Origin: JAFAYN01 sp963733105
GTDB lineage: Bacteria > Gemmatimonadota > Gemmatimonadetes > Longimicrobiales > Longimicrobiaceae
Direction: 5' to 3'
Length of the DNA: 64,000 bases
NCBI GenBank assembly: GCA_963733105.1
Contig: CAVTCB010000018.1
Span: forward strand, 1-64,000
Shown in pieces: positions 14,512-24,001 of the stretch. Positions within the stretch are counted from its first letter, which is position 1. Each line of letters opens with the position of its first letter. Made by a program: the position numbers and the translations under genes. The notes below the pieces were generated by a model that was not told where the DNA came from, did no database searches, and saw nothing but the letters and a program-made list of their open reading frames with translations.

Positions 14512-15915
14512 TCAGATGTGCAGCGCGTGCCCCAGCGCCGCCAGCGCGGCCTCGGCCACGGCCTCGGAGAGCGTCGGGTGCGGGTGCATGGCGCGGTCCA
14601 TCTCCTCCACCGTGGTCTCCAGGTGGCGCCCCACCACGAACTCCGCGATCAGCTCCGTGGCGTGCGGGCCCACGATGTGCGCCCCCACCACCTCGCTGTA
14701 CTTCTTGTCGCGGATCACCTTCACGAAGCCGTCCGTGTCCCCCGCCGTCAGCGCGCGGCCGTTGGCCGTCCAGGGGAAGACGCCCACCTCGATGTCCAGC
14801 CCCTGCTCGCGCGCCTGCTCCTCCGTGAGCCCCACCGAGGCCACCTCCGGGTGGCAGTAGGTGCAGTTGGGGATGTTGCCGTAGTCGATCCCCGCGTGCG
14901 GGTCGCCGTGGATGGCCTCGATGCAGGCCACGCCCTCGTGCGAGCCCTTGTGCGCCAGGAGCGGCGGCCCGGCCACGTCGCCGATGGCGTAGACCCCCTC
15001 CACGTTGGTGCGCATCTGCCGGTCCACGGCGATGAAGCCGCGGTCGGTGAGCTTCACCCCCGCCGCCTCCAGCCCCACGTCCTCCGTGTTCGGCGCGCGG
15101 CCGATGGCCGAGAGCACCCGCTCCGCCTGGATGGTGACGGTCTCGCCCTTGGCGCTCTTCACCGTGAGGGTTACGCCGTCCTTGCCGACCTCGGCCTTCT
15201 CCAGCATGGCGCCGGTGTGGATGGTCATCCCCCGCTTGCGGTAGCTCTTCTCCACCACCGCCGAGCAGTCCTTGTCCTCCAGCGGGAGGATGCGCGGCGC
15301 GGCCTCGATGATGATCACCTGCGTGCCGAAGGCGGCGTACACGTCCGCGAACTCGCACCCGATGGCCCCGGCGCCCACCACCGCCAGCGTCTTCGGCGCC
15401 GTCTGCGACATCATGGCGTCCGTGGAGTCCCAGACGCGGTCGTGGTCGATCTTGAGGAAGGGAAGGTCGCGCGGGCGGGAGCCGGTCGCCACGATCACGT
15501 GCTTCCCGGTGACCGTCTGCTTCCCTCCGTCCTTGTCGGTGACCTCCACCTTCCCCTTCCCCAGCAGGCGCCCGCGCCCGGCGACGTGCGTCACCTTGTT
15601 CTTCTTGAAGAGGAAGCCGATCCCCTTCACCAGGCGGTCCGACACCTGGCGGGAGCGCTTCACCGCCTGCGCCATGTCGGTCTTGATCTGCCCCACCTCC
15701 ACGCCGAACTCCTTGGCGTGGCCCAGGTGGGTGATCATGGCCGCGCTCTCCAGGAGCGCCTTGGTGGGGATGCAGCCGATGTTGAGGCAGACGCCGCCCA
15801 GGAAGGTGTCTTCCACGCACGCCGTCCGGTATCCGAGCTGCGCGGCCTTGATCGCGGCGACGTAGCCCGCGGGGCCCGCGCCGACGACCACCACGTCGAA
15901 GTTGTTGTCCGCCAA
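14512..15915 (-). CDS. lpdA: Dihydrolipoyl dehydrogenase
   Basis: The protein has 467 residues, normal for the family. The FAD-binding GAGPAG is at residues 12-17, and the redox-active disulfide motif CLNIGCIP has cysteines at 43 and 48. A second dinucleotide-binding motif (VVGAGAIGCEFADV) and the C-terminal His-Glu pair in HPHPTLSEA are present. It re-oxidises the lipoyl groups of 2-oxoacid dehydrogenase or glycine-cleavage complexes in the cytoplasm. No E1 or E2 gene is adjacent. It marks the return to ordinary chromosome after the integron. Confidence 0.97.
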   Translation of the reverse strand: MADNNFDVVVVGAGPAGYVAAIKAAQLGYRTACVEDTFLGGVCLNIGCIPTKALLESAAMITHLGHAKEFGVEVGQIKTDMAQAVKRSRQVSDRLVKGIGFLFKKNKVTHVAGRGRLLGKGKVEVTDKDGGKQTVTGKHVIVATGSRPRDLPFLKIDHDRVWDSTDAMMSQTAPKTLAVVGAGAIGCEFADVYAAFGTQVIIIEAAPRILPLEDKDCSAVVEKSYRKRGMTIHTGAMLEKAEVGKDGVTLTVKSAKGETVTIQAERVLSAIGRAPNTEDVGLEAAGVKLTDRGFIAVDRQMRTNVEGVYAIGDVAGPPLLAHKGSHEGVACIEAIHGDPHAGIDYGNIPNCTYCHPEVASVGLTEEQAREQGLDIEVGVFPWTANGRALTAGDTDGFVKVIRDKKYSEVVGAHIVGPHATELIAEFVVGRHLETTVEEMDRAMHPHPTLSEAVAEAALAALGHALHI

Positions 15916-16098
15916 GCTTCACCTCGCGGTTGCGAAAGAGGTTGCGAACGGGGAGGAACCCCCCGGATTCCGCGTGAATCCGGCACAAGGTAGGGGATGG
16001 GAGACGGGGGGGCAACGCCGCGCCCGGGGCGGGGCGTCACGGTTGTTGCAAGAGCCGCCGCGGGGACGGGCGGTTTCACCCGGGGAGCGGAGGCACGG

Positions 16099-16944
16099 AT
16101 GGCGCCGGACACGATGGACGAGGTGCAGCGGCAGGGGCGGCGCGCCGTGCGCGAGGCGGGTCCGTGGGTGGAGCGGCTGGCCCGGCTGGGCTACGCCTCC
16201 CGCGGGCTGGTGTACGTGGTGGTCGGCGGGCTGGCGGCGCAGGCGGCGGTCGGGAGCCGCGGCGGCCCCACCGGCTCCGAGGGGGCGATGCTCGCCATCG
16301 TCCACCAGCCCTTCGGCCGGGCGCTGCTGGGCGTGGTGGCGCTGGGGCTGGCCGGGTACGCCCTGTACCGGCTGGTGCAGGCGGCGCTCGACCCGGAGGG
16401 GAAGGGCTCGGACGCCAAGGGGGCGGTCGCGCGCGCCGGGTACGCCCTCAGCGGGGTGGTCCACGCGGGGCTCGCCCTGACGGCGGCGCGGATGGCGCTG
16501 GCGGGGGGCGGGAGCGCCCGCGAGGACGCCGGCCGACGCACCGCCACGCTCCTGGAGCAGCCGTTCGGGAAGTGGCTGGCGGTGGCGATCGGGGCGGGAC
16601 TCGTGGGCTTCGGCGGCTACCAGCTGTACCGCGCGTACGCGTCCGACCCGGCCAAGCGGCTGGACCTGTCCGGGATCGGGGCGGAGGCGCGCACCTGGTT
16701 CTGCCGCCTCGGGCGGGCGGGGTGGGCGGCGCGCGGGGTGGTGTTCGCCCTGATGGGCGTCTTCCTGGTGCGCGCGGCGCTCCACTCCAACCCCGGCGAG
16801 GCGCGGGGGATCGGCGGGGCGCTGGAGTCGCTCCGGGACCGGGCGTACGGGCCGTGGCTCCTGGGCCTGGTGGCGCTCGGGCTGATCGGCTACGGGGTGT
16901 TCGAGGTGGTCAAGGCACGCTACCGGCGCATCCGTCCGACGTGA
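16099..16944 (+). CDS. DUF1206 membrane protein
   Basis: The protein has 281 residues. Three repeated units each have two hydrophobic helices and begin with an Arg/Gly-Tyr-Ala-type phrase (LARLGYASRGLVYVVVGG; AGYALSGVVHAGLALTAARM; GRAGWAARGVVFALMGVFLV). This is the three-fold layout of DUF1206 membrane proteins, whose function is unknown. ATG 16099 follows GGAGG. It ends 38 bases before the next gene on the same strand. Confidence 0.88.
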   Translation: MAPDTMDEVQRQGRRAVREAGPWVERLARLGYASRGLVYVVVGGLAAQAAVGSRGGPTGSEGAMLAIVHQPFGRALLGVVALGLAGYALYRLVQAALDPEGKGSDAKGAVARAGYALSGVVHAGLALTAARMALAGGGSAREDAGRRTATLLEQPFGKWLAVAIGAGLVGFGGYQLYRAYASDPAKRLDLSGIGAEARTWFCRLGRAGWAARGVVFALMGVFLVRAALHSNPGEARGIGGALESLRDRAYGPWLLGLVALGLIGYGVFEVVKARYRRIRPT

Positions 16945-16982
16945 GCCGCCGGGGGGAAGCTTCCTTCTTTTCTCGCTGCACG

Positions 16983-19674
16983 ATGCCGATTCCGTTCTCC
17001 AGGACGATCCTTTTCCTTGCGGCCGCCTGCGCCCTTGCGGCCGCCCCGCGCCCCTCCGCCGCGCAGGCCGGGTGCCCCACCGCGGCGAACGCGCAGGTGA
17101 ACGCGGGGTGGACCCGCTACCGCGCGGGGGACTTCGCCGCGGCGGAGCGCGAGTTCGCCGCCGCCCTGCGCCGCTGCCCCGCGCACCCGGGCGGGCGCAC
17201 GGGCCTGGGGTACGCCGCACTCCAGCAGGGGCGGCTCCCGGAGGCGCGCCGCCGCTTCGAGGAGGTGCTGGCGGGCGCGCCGGACGACGTGGACGCGGCG
17301 GTGGGGCTGGGGCTGGCCGCCTGGCGCGCCGGGGACGTGGAGGCGGCCCGCACGGCGTTCACGCGCGTGCAGCGGCTGGACCCCGCGAACGAGGAGGCGC
17401 GCACCCACCTGGCGCGGATGCCGCAGGCGGGGCAGGGGGCCGCCGCCGCGGCGCCCCCGCGGCCCCCGCTCGTCCTCCCGGACACCGTGGTGTACCCGGC
17501 CCGGGCCCGGGGCGACCGCTTCGAGGTGCGCACCGCGCGCGGGTGGGAGCCGTTCTACGTGAAGGGGGTCAACATCGGCGCGGCGCTCCCCGGGAAGTAC
17601 GCCAGCGAGTTCCCCGACTCGGCCACCTACGCGCGGTGGCTGGAGCAGATCGGGGCGATGGGGGCCAACACGGTGCGCGTCTACACCATGCACCCGCCCC
17701 ACTTCTACCGTGCGCTGCGGGCCCACAACCTGGCGCACCCGGGCGCCCCGCTCTGGCTCATCCACGGCGTGTGGGCCGAGCTCCCACCGGGGGAGGACTA
17801 CGACCACCCGGAGTGGGAGCGCGAGTTCTTCGGCGACGTGCACTTCGTGGTGGACATCGTCCACGGGCGCGCGGACGTCCCGGTGCGCCCCGGGCGCTCC
17901 TCCGGCCGCTACACGGCCGACGTGTCGCCGTGGACGCTCGGGTACATCATCGGCCGCGAGTGGGAGTCGCACTCGGTGGCGCACTACGTGAGCCTCCGCG
18001 GGAAGCGGAGCGGGTGGCGCGGGCGCTACCTGCGGGTGGAGGGGGGGAACCCGATGGACGCCTGGATGGGGAAGGCGTGCGAGGAGGTGATCGCCTACGA
18101 GATGCGCACCTACCGCGCGCAGCGCCCCGTGGCCTACACCAACTGGCCGACCACCGACCCGCTGGCGCACCCCACCGAGTCCACGATCATGGAGGAGGCG
18201 GGGATACGCCGCGCGCTGGGAGAGGCGGTCAACATCCGCCCGGTGCTGGAGGGGGACGACGCGGTGGCGCTGGACCCGAGCCTGGTGCGGGCCACGGCGG
18301 AGTTCCCCGCCGGGTACTACGCCTCCTACCACGTCTACCCGTACTACCCGGACTTCATGGTGCTGGACCCGGGGTACAACCGGGCCCGCTCTCCCTGGGG
18401 GCCCTCCAGCTACTGGGGGTACCTCACGGACCTCAAGGAGCACCACTCCGACCTCCCGGTCCTGATCTCCGAGTACGGCGTCCCGGCCAGCATCGGGATG
18501 GCCCACCTGCACCCGCAGGGGTGGCACCACGGCGGGAACCCCGAGCCGCTCATGGCGGAGGTGAACGCACGGCTCACGCGCGAGGTGGCCGCCGCCCGGA
18601 TGGCGGGAGGGGTCTTCTTCGAGTGGATCGACGAGTGGTTCAAGAAGACCTGGAACACCACCGAGTTCGAGGTCCCGCTGGACCGCGACCGGCTCTGGCA
18701 CAACCGGATGGACGCGGAGGAGCACTACGGGGTGCTGGCCATGGAGCCGCGCGAGCGGCTGGCGGGCGCCGACGCGGCGCGAGCGGCTCGCCTCCTGGCG
18801 CCGCCTCCCCGCCCTGTACTCCACCCCCGACGGCGCCCGCCTGCGCGCGCTGGCCGACGAGGCGTACCTGCGCCTCCTCTTCGAGCCGGGGAGCCGCCCC
18901 GCCGACGAGCTCCTGCTGGGGTTCGACCTGGTGCGCCCCGACGCGGGGGACTTCCGCTGGCCCGGCGGCGCCGGGGAGCGGCTCCCCGTGGGGATCGAGC
19001 TCGCGCTCCGCGTCACCCGTGACGAGGCGCGCCTCCTGGCCGACACCCATTCCAACCCCACGCGCGTGGTCCCCTCGGGGCAGGGGATGCGCGGCGGCCC
19101 GGTGGCCGCCCCGGAGATCGGCCGCCGCCCGCCGGGGTTCTTCCGCGGGCGCTTCATGCGCATGCTGAGCCTCCCCCTGGTGACGCGCCCCAACGAGGAC
19201 GGGGTCTACGACTCGCTCCGCGTCCTCACCTCCCGCTCCCGCTACGGGCGCGACACCACCGAGTACGGCGCGCTGGGGTACGACTGGGGCATCCTCCCGC
19301 GCGGCCCCCTCCCGGACGGGCTGTGGGAGCGGCTGGACGCGCGGGGGACGGTGGAGGTGCGCATCCCCTGGCAGCTCCTGGGCGTCACCGACCCCAGCCG
19401 GCGCCTGGTGCTGCAGGACACCGCCCGCTTCCAGCGCGAGGGGGAGGGGAACGAGCTGGGGACGGTGCGGGTGGACGCCATCCGCATCGTCGCCGCCGCG
19501 CGCGACGCGGCGGGGTGGCGCAGCTTCCCCGCGGGGGGGCGGGCCGCCGACGCGGCGAGCTTCACCTGGCCCGGATGGGAGGAGCCCGAGTGGCGGGCCC
19601 GCCCGCGCCCCGTGTATGATGCCCTCCGCGACGCCTGGCGGACGCTGGACGCGCCCGTCCTCCGACAGCCCTGA
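16983..19674 (+). pseudogene. TPR-glycoside-hydrolase-like secreted protein, frameshifted
   Basis: A signal peptide (MPIPFSRTILFLAAACALAA) is followed by ~110 residues of tetratricopeptide-like repeats. Next comes a large domain reminiscent of (beta/alpha)8 glycosidases: YVKGVNIGAALPGKYASEFP, a GANTVRVYTMHPP strand, VLISEYGVPAS and GGVFFEWIDEWFKKTW. Glu in SEYG and FFEW are candidate catalytic acids. Near 18775 the frame shifts by one base and the C-terminal beta-rich domain continues to 19674 (~896 residues in total). Seven bases later begins a TPR-beta-barrel gene, so the pair may serve exopolysaccharide handling; that role is inference. Confidence 0.75.
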
Positions 19675-19680
19675 AGTCCC

Positions 19681-21498
19681 ATGCGCCTGCACCGAACCTG
19701 CGTCGTCCTCGCTCTGGCAGCCTCGCTGCTCCACTCCCCCGCCCGCGCGCAGGGGACCGCCGCCGACTCCGCCTGGGCGCGGGGCGACACCGAGACGGCC
19801 ACGCGCCTCTTCGAGCAGCGCCTGGCCGCCGACTCCTCCGACGTGACCGCGCTGCACCGCGTGGCCATGTCGCGCGCCTGGGCCGGGAGGTACGCCGAGA
19901 GCCTGGCGCTCTTCGACCGGGCCGTGCGCCTGGCCCCGGCCGACCGCGCGCTCGCGCTGGACCGCGCCCGCGTCCTGGCCTGGAACCGGGACTACCCGGC
20001 CGCCATCGCCGCGCTGGACGCGGTGCTGGCGCGCGACCCCACCGCGCGCGACGCGCTGGAGGCGCGCGCGCAGTTCACCTCCTGGTCGGGGCGCTACGAG
20101 GAGTCGCTCGCCACCTACTCGCGCCTCCTGGAGATCACCCCGGAGGACCGCTCGCTCCGGCTGGCGCAGGCGCGCGTCCTCTCCTGGGCGAAGGACTACG
20201 GCGCCTCCATCGCCCGCTACGACTCGCTGCTGCGCGCCGCGCCGGACGACCCCGAGCTCCTCCTGGGGCTGGCGCAGGTGCTCTCCTGGTCCGCCCGCTT
20301 CGACTCCGCCGAGGCCGTCTACGGCCGGCTCCTGCGCGCGAAGCCCGCCGACCCGGAGGCGCTGCGGGGGCTGGCGCGGGTGGCGAGCTGGAGCGGCGAC
20401 CTGGTGGAGGGGGAGCGGCGCTGGCGCCGGGTGCTGGAGGTGGCGCCGGACGACGTCCCCGGGCTGGTGGGGCTGGGGGCGGTGCTCCGCTGGCAGGGGC
20501 GCGACGCCGCCGCGCTCCCCCTCCTGCGCCGCGCCGAGCGGCTGGCCCCCAACGACGCCGACGTGCGCGAGCAGATGCGCTGGATGCGCGCCGCCCTGGC
20601 CCCGAAGGGCGCGCCCAACCTGACCCACGAGTCCGACTCGGACGGGAACCGCATCACCACCCTGACCGCCTCCGGCTCCTGGCGGGCGGCGCCACGGCTG
20701 GAGCTGCGCGCCTCCGGCTACCTGCGCGACCTGGAGCAGGCGGAGGCGCAGTCCGGGATCGCGGGCGGGCTGGGGTACCGGGCGCTGGGGGGGATGCTGA
20801 CCGCCTGGACGCAGTGGGAGCCGGGGTGGACCCTCGCGGCGGGGGCGGGGGTGAGCGGCTCCGACGCCCCGGACGCGGACCCGGTGGGGACGGCGCGCGT
20901 GGCGCTGGGCTCCCCGCTGCGCAACCCGGTCAAGGCCACGCTCTCGTTCGCCCGCAGCGCCTTCGACGCGACCGCGCTCCTGGCGCGGAACCGGGTGGTG
21001 AGCACCGAGTGGGCCCTGAACGCCACCGCGAACCCCGCGCGCGGGTGGACCCTCACGGCCAACGGCTCCACGGCCGTGTACCGGGGGCGGGAGGAGAACC
21101 GGCAGGTGGCGGGGAGCGCGGCGGTGACGCGGCTGGTGTCGCGCCTGGTGACGCTGGGGGTGGCGGCGCGGGCGTTCGGGTTCGAGGAGGACCTGACCGA
21201 GGGGTACTTCGACCCGGACTTCTACGGGATCGTGGAGGCCACCGCCGGGTGGGCGCGGGAGGGGCGGCGCTGGGTGCTGGCGGCGGAGGCGGCGCCCGGG
21301 TGGCAGCAGGTGGGGAGCGAAGGGGAGCGGACGGCGTCGTTCCGGGCGACGGGGCGCGTGGGGTACGTGGTGGGGCCGGGGCGGCAGGTGGGGGTGTCGG
21401 GGGCGTACGCCAACTCGGGGCTCCAGCAGCTGGCTCCCACGGGCGGGGCGGACTACCGGTACCGTGCCGTGAGCGTGTTCTCGTCGTGGACGTTCTGA
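19681..21498 (+). CDS. TPR protein with C-terminal outer-membrane beta-barrel
   Basis: The protein has 605 residues: a signal peptide (to ARAQG), about nine degenerate 34-residue TPR units from ~25 to ~310 (repeated ARVLSW / GLAQVLSWS phrases), and a C-terminal ~270-residue barrel ending in VSVFSSWTF with the terminal Phe typical of outer-membrane insertion. The TPR-plus-barrel arrangement is that of BcsC, PgaA and YaiO-type exopolysaccharide exporters. It follows the glycosidase-like gene by seven bases. No glycosyltransferase is nearby, so an export role is only inferred. Confidence 0.8.
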   Translation: MRLHRTCVVLALAASLLHSPARAQGTAADSAWARGDTETATRLFEQRLAADSSDVTALHRVAMSRAWAGRYAESLALFDRAVRLAPADRALALDRARVLAWNRDYPAAIAALDAVLARDPTARDALEARAQFTSWSGRYEESLATYSRLLEITPEDRSLRLAQARVLSWAKDYGASIARYDSLLRAAPDDPELLLGLAQVLSWSARFDSAEAVYGRLLRAKPADPEALRGLARVASWSGDLVEGERRWRRVLEVAPDDVPGLVGLGAVLRWQGRDAAALPLLRRAERLAPNDADVREQMRWMRAALAPKGAPNLTHESDSDGNRITTLTASGSWRAAPRLELRASGYLRDLEQAEAQSGIAGGLGYRALGGMLTAWTQWEPGWTLAAGAGVSGSDAPDADPVGTARVALGSPLRNPVKATLSFARSAFDATALLARNRVVSTEWALNATANPARGWTLTANGSTAVYRGREENRQVAGSAAVTRLVSRLVTLGVAARAFGFEEDLTEGYFDPDFYGIVEATAGWAREGRRWVLAAEAAPGWQQVGSEGERTASFRATGRVGYVVGPGRQVGVSGAYANSGLQQLAPTGGADYRYRAVSVFSSWTF

Positions 21499-21588
21499 GG
21501 GTGCTCCGGCAACGGTTCCGGGGGGTGGCGCCGTCTCACAGGGAGTGTGCTTCTCGTTCGTGAACGATCCTCTCCAGGCGGAGGTCCC

Positions 21589-22548
21589 ATGAAGACGCTC
21601 GTCCGTACGGCGGTAGCGGCGGTGGTGGTGGCGCTCGGGGCGGGGTGCGCGCCCGCGTCGGCGCAGGTGGACGCCGCGACGCGCAGGGAGGTGGTGGACA
21701 GCATCGCGAGGGCGGTGGAGCGGCTCTACGTGTCGCCCGACACGGGGAGGCTGATCGCGGAGCGCCTGCGGCGCCTGGAGCGGGCGGGGGCGTACGGCGA
21801 GGCGTCCACCTTCCCGCAGCTCGCCCAGGCGCTGACCGCCGACCTCCAGGCCCTCAACGGGGACGGGCACCTGAACGTCCGCCACGACGGCGAGGCCCCG
21901 CCCTCCGGCGGGCCGCGCAGGGTGGCCCCGGGCCAGGAGCCGGCCAACGGCGGGATCGAGGAGGTCCGGCGCCTGGAGGGGAACGTGGGGTACGTCCGGC
22001 TGAGCCGCTTCGCCGGGGAGGGCTCGCTCGGCGCGGCCACGGAGGCGCTCCGCGCGCTGGGCGACACGGACGCCATGATCTTCGACGTGCGCGGGGTGCC
22101 GGGCGGGACCGCGCGGATGTCCAACTTCATCATCAGCCACTTCACCGCCCCCCGTCTCCTGTCGCTGAGCCGCTACGACCGCGCGACGGGCGACACCCTC
22201 CACCGCTACACGCTCGCCGAGGTCCCCGGGCCACGCCGCCCGGACGTCCCGCTCTACGTGCTGACGGATGGGCGGTCCTTCTCGGCCGCGGAAGACTTCG
22301 CCTTCGTGCTCCAGAGCCTGGGGCGCGCCGTCGTCGTGGGGGAGCGGACCGGGGGCGGGGGGCGCAACAACCGGCACGTGCCCGTGGGCCACGGGCTGGT
22401 GCTCTCCGTTTCCCACACCAACGTGTTCGACCCGCGCACCGGGAAGGGGTGGGAGAAGGTGGGCGTGCAGCCCGACGTGGCCGTCCCCGCGGCGGACGCG
22501 CTCGCCGCAGCGCACCGGGAGGCGCTGCGGCGGCTGGGTCGGAGCTGA
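21589..22548 (+). CDS. S41-family (tail-specific) peptidase
   Basis: The protein has 319 residues with a lipoprotein-like or cleavable signal (AVVVALGAGCAPASAQ). The S41 core is seen in GNVGYVRLSRFAGEG, the DVRGVPGGTARMSNFII strand-turn where DLRGNGGG is usual, and LTDGRSFSAAEDFAFVLQ, which holds the candidate nucleophile Ser, then VVVGERTGGGGRNN. No PDZ domain is present, as in the IRBP-like branch. It is probably periplasmic. GGAGG precedes the ATG at 21589; an earlier start at 21547 is less likely. Confidence 0.9.
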   Translation: MKTLVRTAVAAVVVALGAGCAPASAQVDAATRREVVDSIARAVERLYVSPDTGRLIAERLRRLERAGAYGEASTFPQLAQALTADLQALNGDGHLNVRHDGEAPPSGGPRRVAPGQEPANGGIEEVRRLEGNVGYVRLSRFAGEGSLGAATEALRALGDTDAMIFDVRGVPGGTARMSNFIISHFTAPRLLSLSRYDRATGDTLHRYTLAEVPGPRRPDVPLYVLTDGRSFSAAEDFAFVLQSLGRAVVVGERTGGGGRNNRHVPVGHGLVLSVSHTNVFDPRTGKGWEKVGVQPDVAVPAADALAAAHREALRRLGRS

Positions 22549-22558
22549 GCGTCGTTCT

Positions 22559-23413
22559 TTACGTGGTCTGCCGGAGCGCGTCGGCCACGGACGCGGGGAG
22601 CGGGGTCGTGGGCCGGCCGATCAGCCGGGAGAGCTGGCGCGAGTCGTCGAACAGCGCGCCCTGCGAAGCCGAGGCGTCCCACCCGGCGATCGCCCGCGCC
22701 AGCTCCCCGGGGAGGCCGAAGCCCTCGAGCGCGGCGGCGTACTCCGCCTCGGGGAGGTCCCGGTACGGGATCGTACGGCCGGTCTGGCGGGAGATCTCGG
22801 CGGCCAGGTCGCCGAGGGTCCAGGCCTCGTCGCCGGCGAGCTCGTACGTCTTCCCCTCGTGCCCGGCGCCGGTCAGCGCGGCGACGGCCGCCTCGGCGAA
22901 GTCGGCGCGGGCCGCGGCGGAGATCCTCCCCTCGCCCGCGCTCCCGAGGAACGCGCCCCCGGCGAGCGCGCCGGGGATGGAGCCGGTGTAGTTCTCCGTG
23001 TACCAGCCGTTGCGCAGGATGGTGAACGGGATCCCCGACGCCTTCAGCTCCGCCTCGGTCGCGAAGTGCTCCCCGGCGAGGCTCAGCGGCGAGGTGTCGG
23101 CGTGCAGCAGGGAGGTGTAGACGATCCGCTGCACGCCGGCCTGCTTCGCGGCCTCGATCACGCTGCGGTGCTGGGCCTCCCGCCTCCCCACCTCGTTCGC
23201 GGAGACGAGCAGGAGGGTGCCGACGCCCGCGAGGGCGGGCCCCAGCGTCCCGGGCCTGTCGTAGTCGGCCTCGCGCACCGCGACGCCGAGGCCGGCCGCC
23301 TTCTCCGGCGACCGCGCGAGGGCGACGATCCCGCCGGCGGGCGCCTGGCCGACGAGCCTGCCGACGACGAGCCTGCCGAGCTGCCCCGTGGCTCCCGTGA
23401 CTGCGATGGTCAT
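22559..23413 (-). CDS. qorB: NAD(P)H:quinone oxidoreductase, NmrA-like (QorB type)
   Basis: The protein has 284 residues. An N-terminal Rossmann motif (VTGATGQLGRLVV), LLLVSANEVGRREAQHRSVI, VQRIVYTSLLHAD and FTILRNGWYTENY match the QorB/YtfG branch of atypical short-chain dehydrogenases, which reduce quinones with NADPH. It is divergent from a hxlR-type gene at 23521, the same arrangement as E. coli ytfG/ytfH. The promoter region carries repeated half-sites, so redox-responsive control by the neighbour is likely. Confidence 0.9.
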   Translation of the reverse strand: MTIAVTGATGQLGRLVVGRLVGQAPAGGIVALARSPEKAAGLGVAVREADYDRPGTLGPALAGVGTLLLVSANEVGRREAQHRSVIEAAKQAGVQRIVYTSLLHADTSPLSLAGEHFATEAELKASGIPFTILRNGWYTENYTGSIPGALAGGAFLGSAGEGRISAAARADFAEAAVAALTGAGHEGKTYELAGDEAWTLGDLAAEISRQTGRTIPYRDLPEAEYAAALEGFGLPGELARAIAGWDASASQGALFDDSRQLSRLIGRPTTPLPASVADALRQTT

Positions 23414-23485
23414 TTTCCTCTGCTCCCGTTGGATTTGCCCGGCACCTCGTGAAGGCAAGGTGCGTGGAGGGAAGCTAAGAGGCTT

Positions 23486-23520
23486 GCTTACGATTTGTAA
23501 GTACTTACATTCTGGTAAGT
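23486..23520. promoter_or_regulatory. Operator array between qorB and hxlR-type regulator
   Basis: Half-sites CTTAC (23487-23491), GTAAG (23497-23501), CTTAC (23504-23508) and GTAAG (23515-23519) alternate at regular spacing. The centre is a perfect 12 bp palindrome GTAAGTACTTAC. The last half-site touches the regulator's start codon, so binding would autorepress. No ribosome-binding site precedes ATG 23521, which suggests leaderless translation. Confidence 0.7.
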
Positions 23521-23931
23521 ATGAAAGACACGAAAGCTACCCCCGTCGGCGGCGCGACGCCGCTCTCCGAGCGCCTGCGGCGCGGCGACCTCATGGCCGA
23601 GGCGTGCCCCTCGCGCGAGGTGCTCAAGCACGTGACCAGCCGGTGGGGCGTGCTGGTGCTGCTCGCGCTCCAGGGCGGGACGCACCGCTTCAGCGAGCTG
23701 CGGCGCGCCATCGGCGGCGTCAGCGAGCGGATGCTCGCGCAGACGCTCCAGTGGCTGGAGGGCGACGGCCTGGTGGACCGCGTGGCCTACGAGGTGGTGC
23801 CGCCGCACGTGGAGTACAGCCTCACGCCGCTGGGCCGGGAGGCGGCGGAGAAGGTGCGCGCGCTCGCCGACTGGATCGAGACCCGTCTCCCGCGTGTGGC
23901 GCAGGCGTGGGAGGAGCGCGGCGGCGCGTAG
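23521..23931 (+). CDS. HxlR-family transcriptional regulator (YtfH/QorR-like)
   Basis: The protein has 136 residues with the HxlR winged helix: CPSREVLKHVTSRWGVLVLL, FSELRRAIGGVSERMLAQTL and DRVAYEVVPPHVEYSLTPLG. A cysteine lies just before helix 1, the position used for redox or electrophile sensing in several HxlR proteins. Adjacent and divergent to a QorB-like reductase with a shared palindromic operator, it most likely represses both. Confidence 0.93.
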   Translation: MKDTKATPVGGATPLSERLRRGDLMAEACPSREVLKHVTSRWGVLVLLALQGGTHRFSELRRAIGGVSERMLAQTLQWLEGDGLVDRVAYEVVPPHVEYSLTPLGREAAEKVRALADWIETRLPRVAQAWEERGGA

Positions 23932-24001
23932 GGGACCTTCGTGGCATGCATCTGGCCCCGCCTTCGTTCCCTTTCCGGGAACGACATTCGACGGGGAGCC
24001 G

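Noticed and set aside
14518..15993. Plus-strand open frame antisense to lpdA
   Set aside because: Its translation is His/Arg/Val-biased without domain signals, and the minus strand encodes a perfect dihydrolipoyl dehydrogenase.
18640..22515. Very long minus-strand open frame (about 1290 codons)
   Set aside because: It is antisense to the glycosidase-like, TPR-barrel and S41 genes, has a repetitive Arg/Gly/Ala/Pro-biased translation and no motifs. It is a GC-rich shadow frame.
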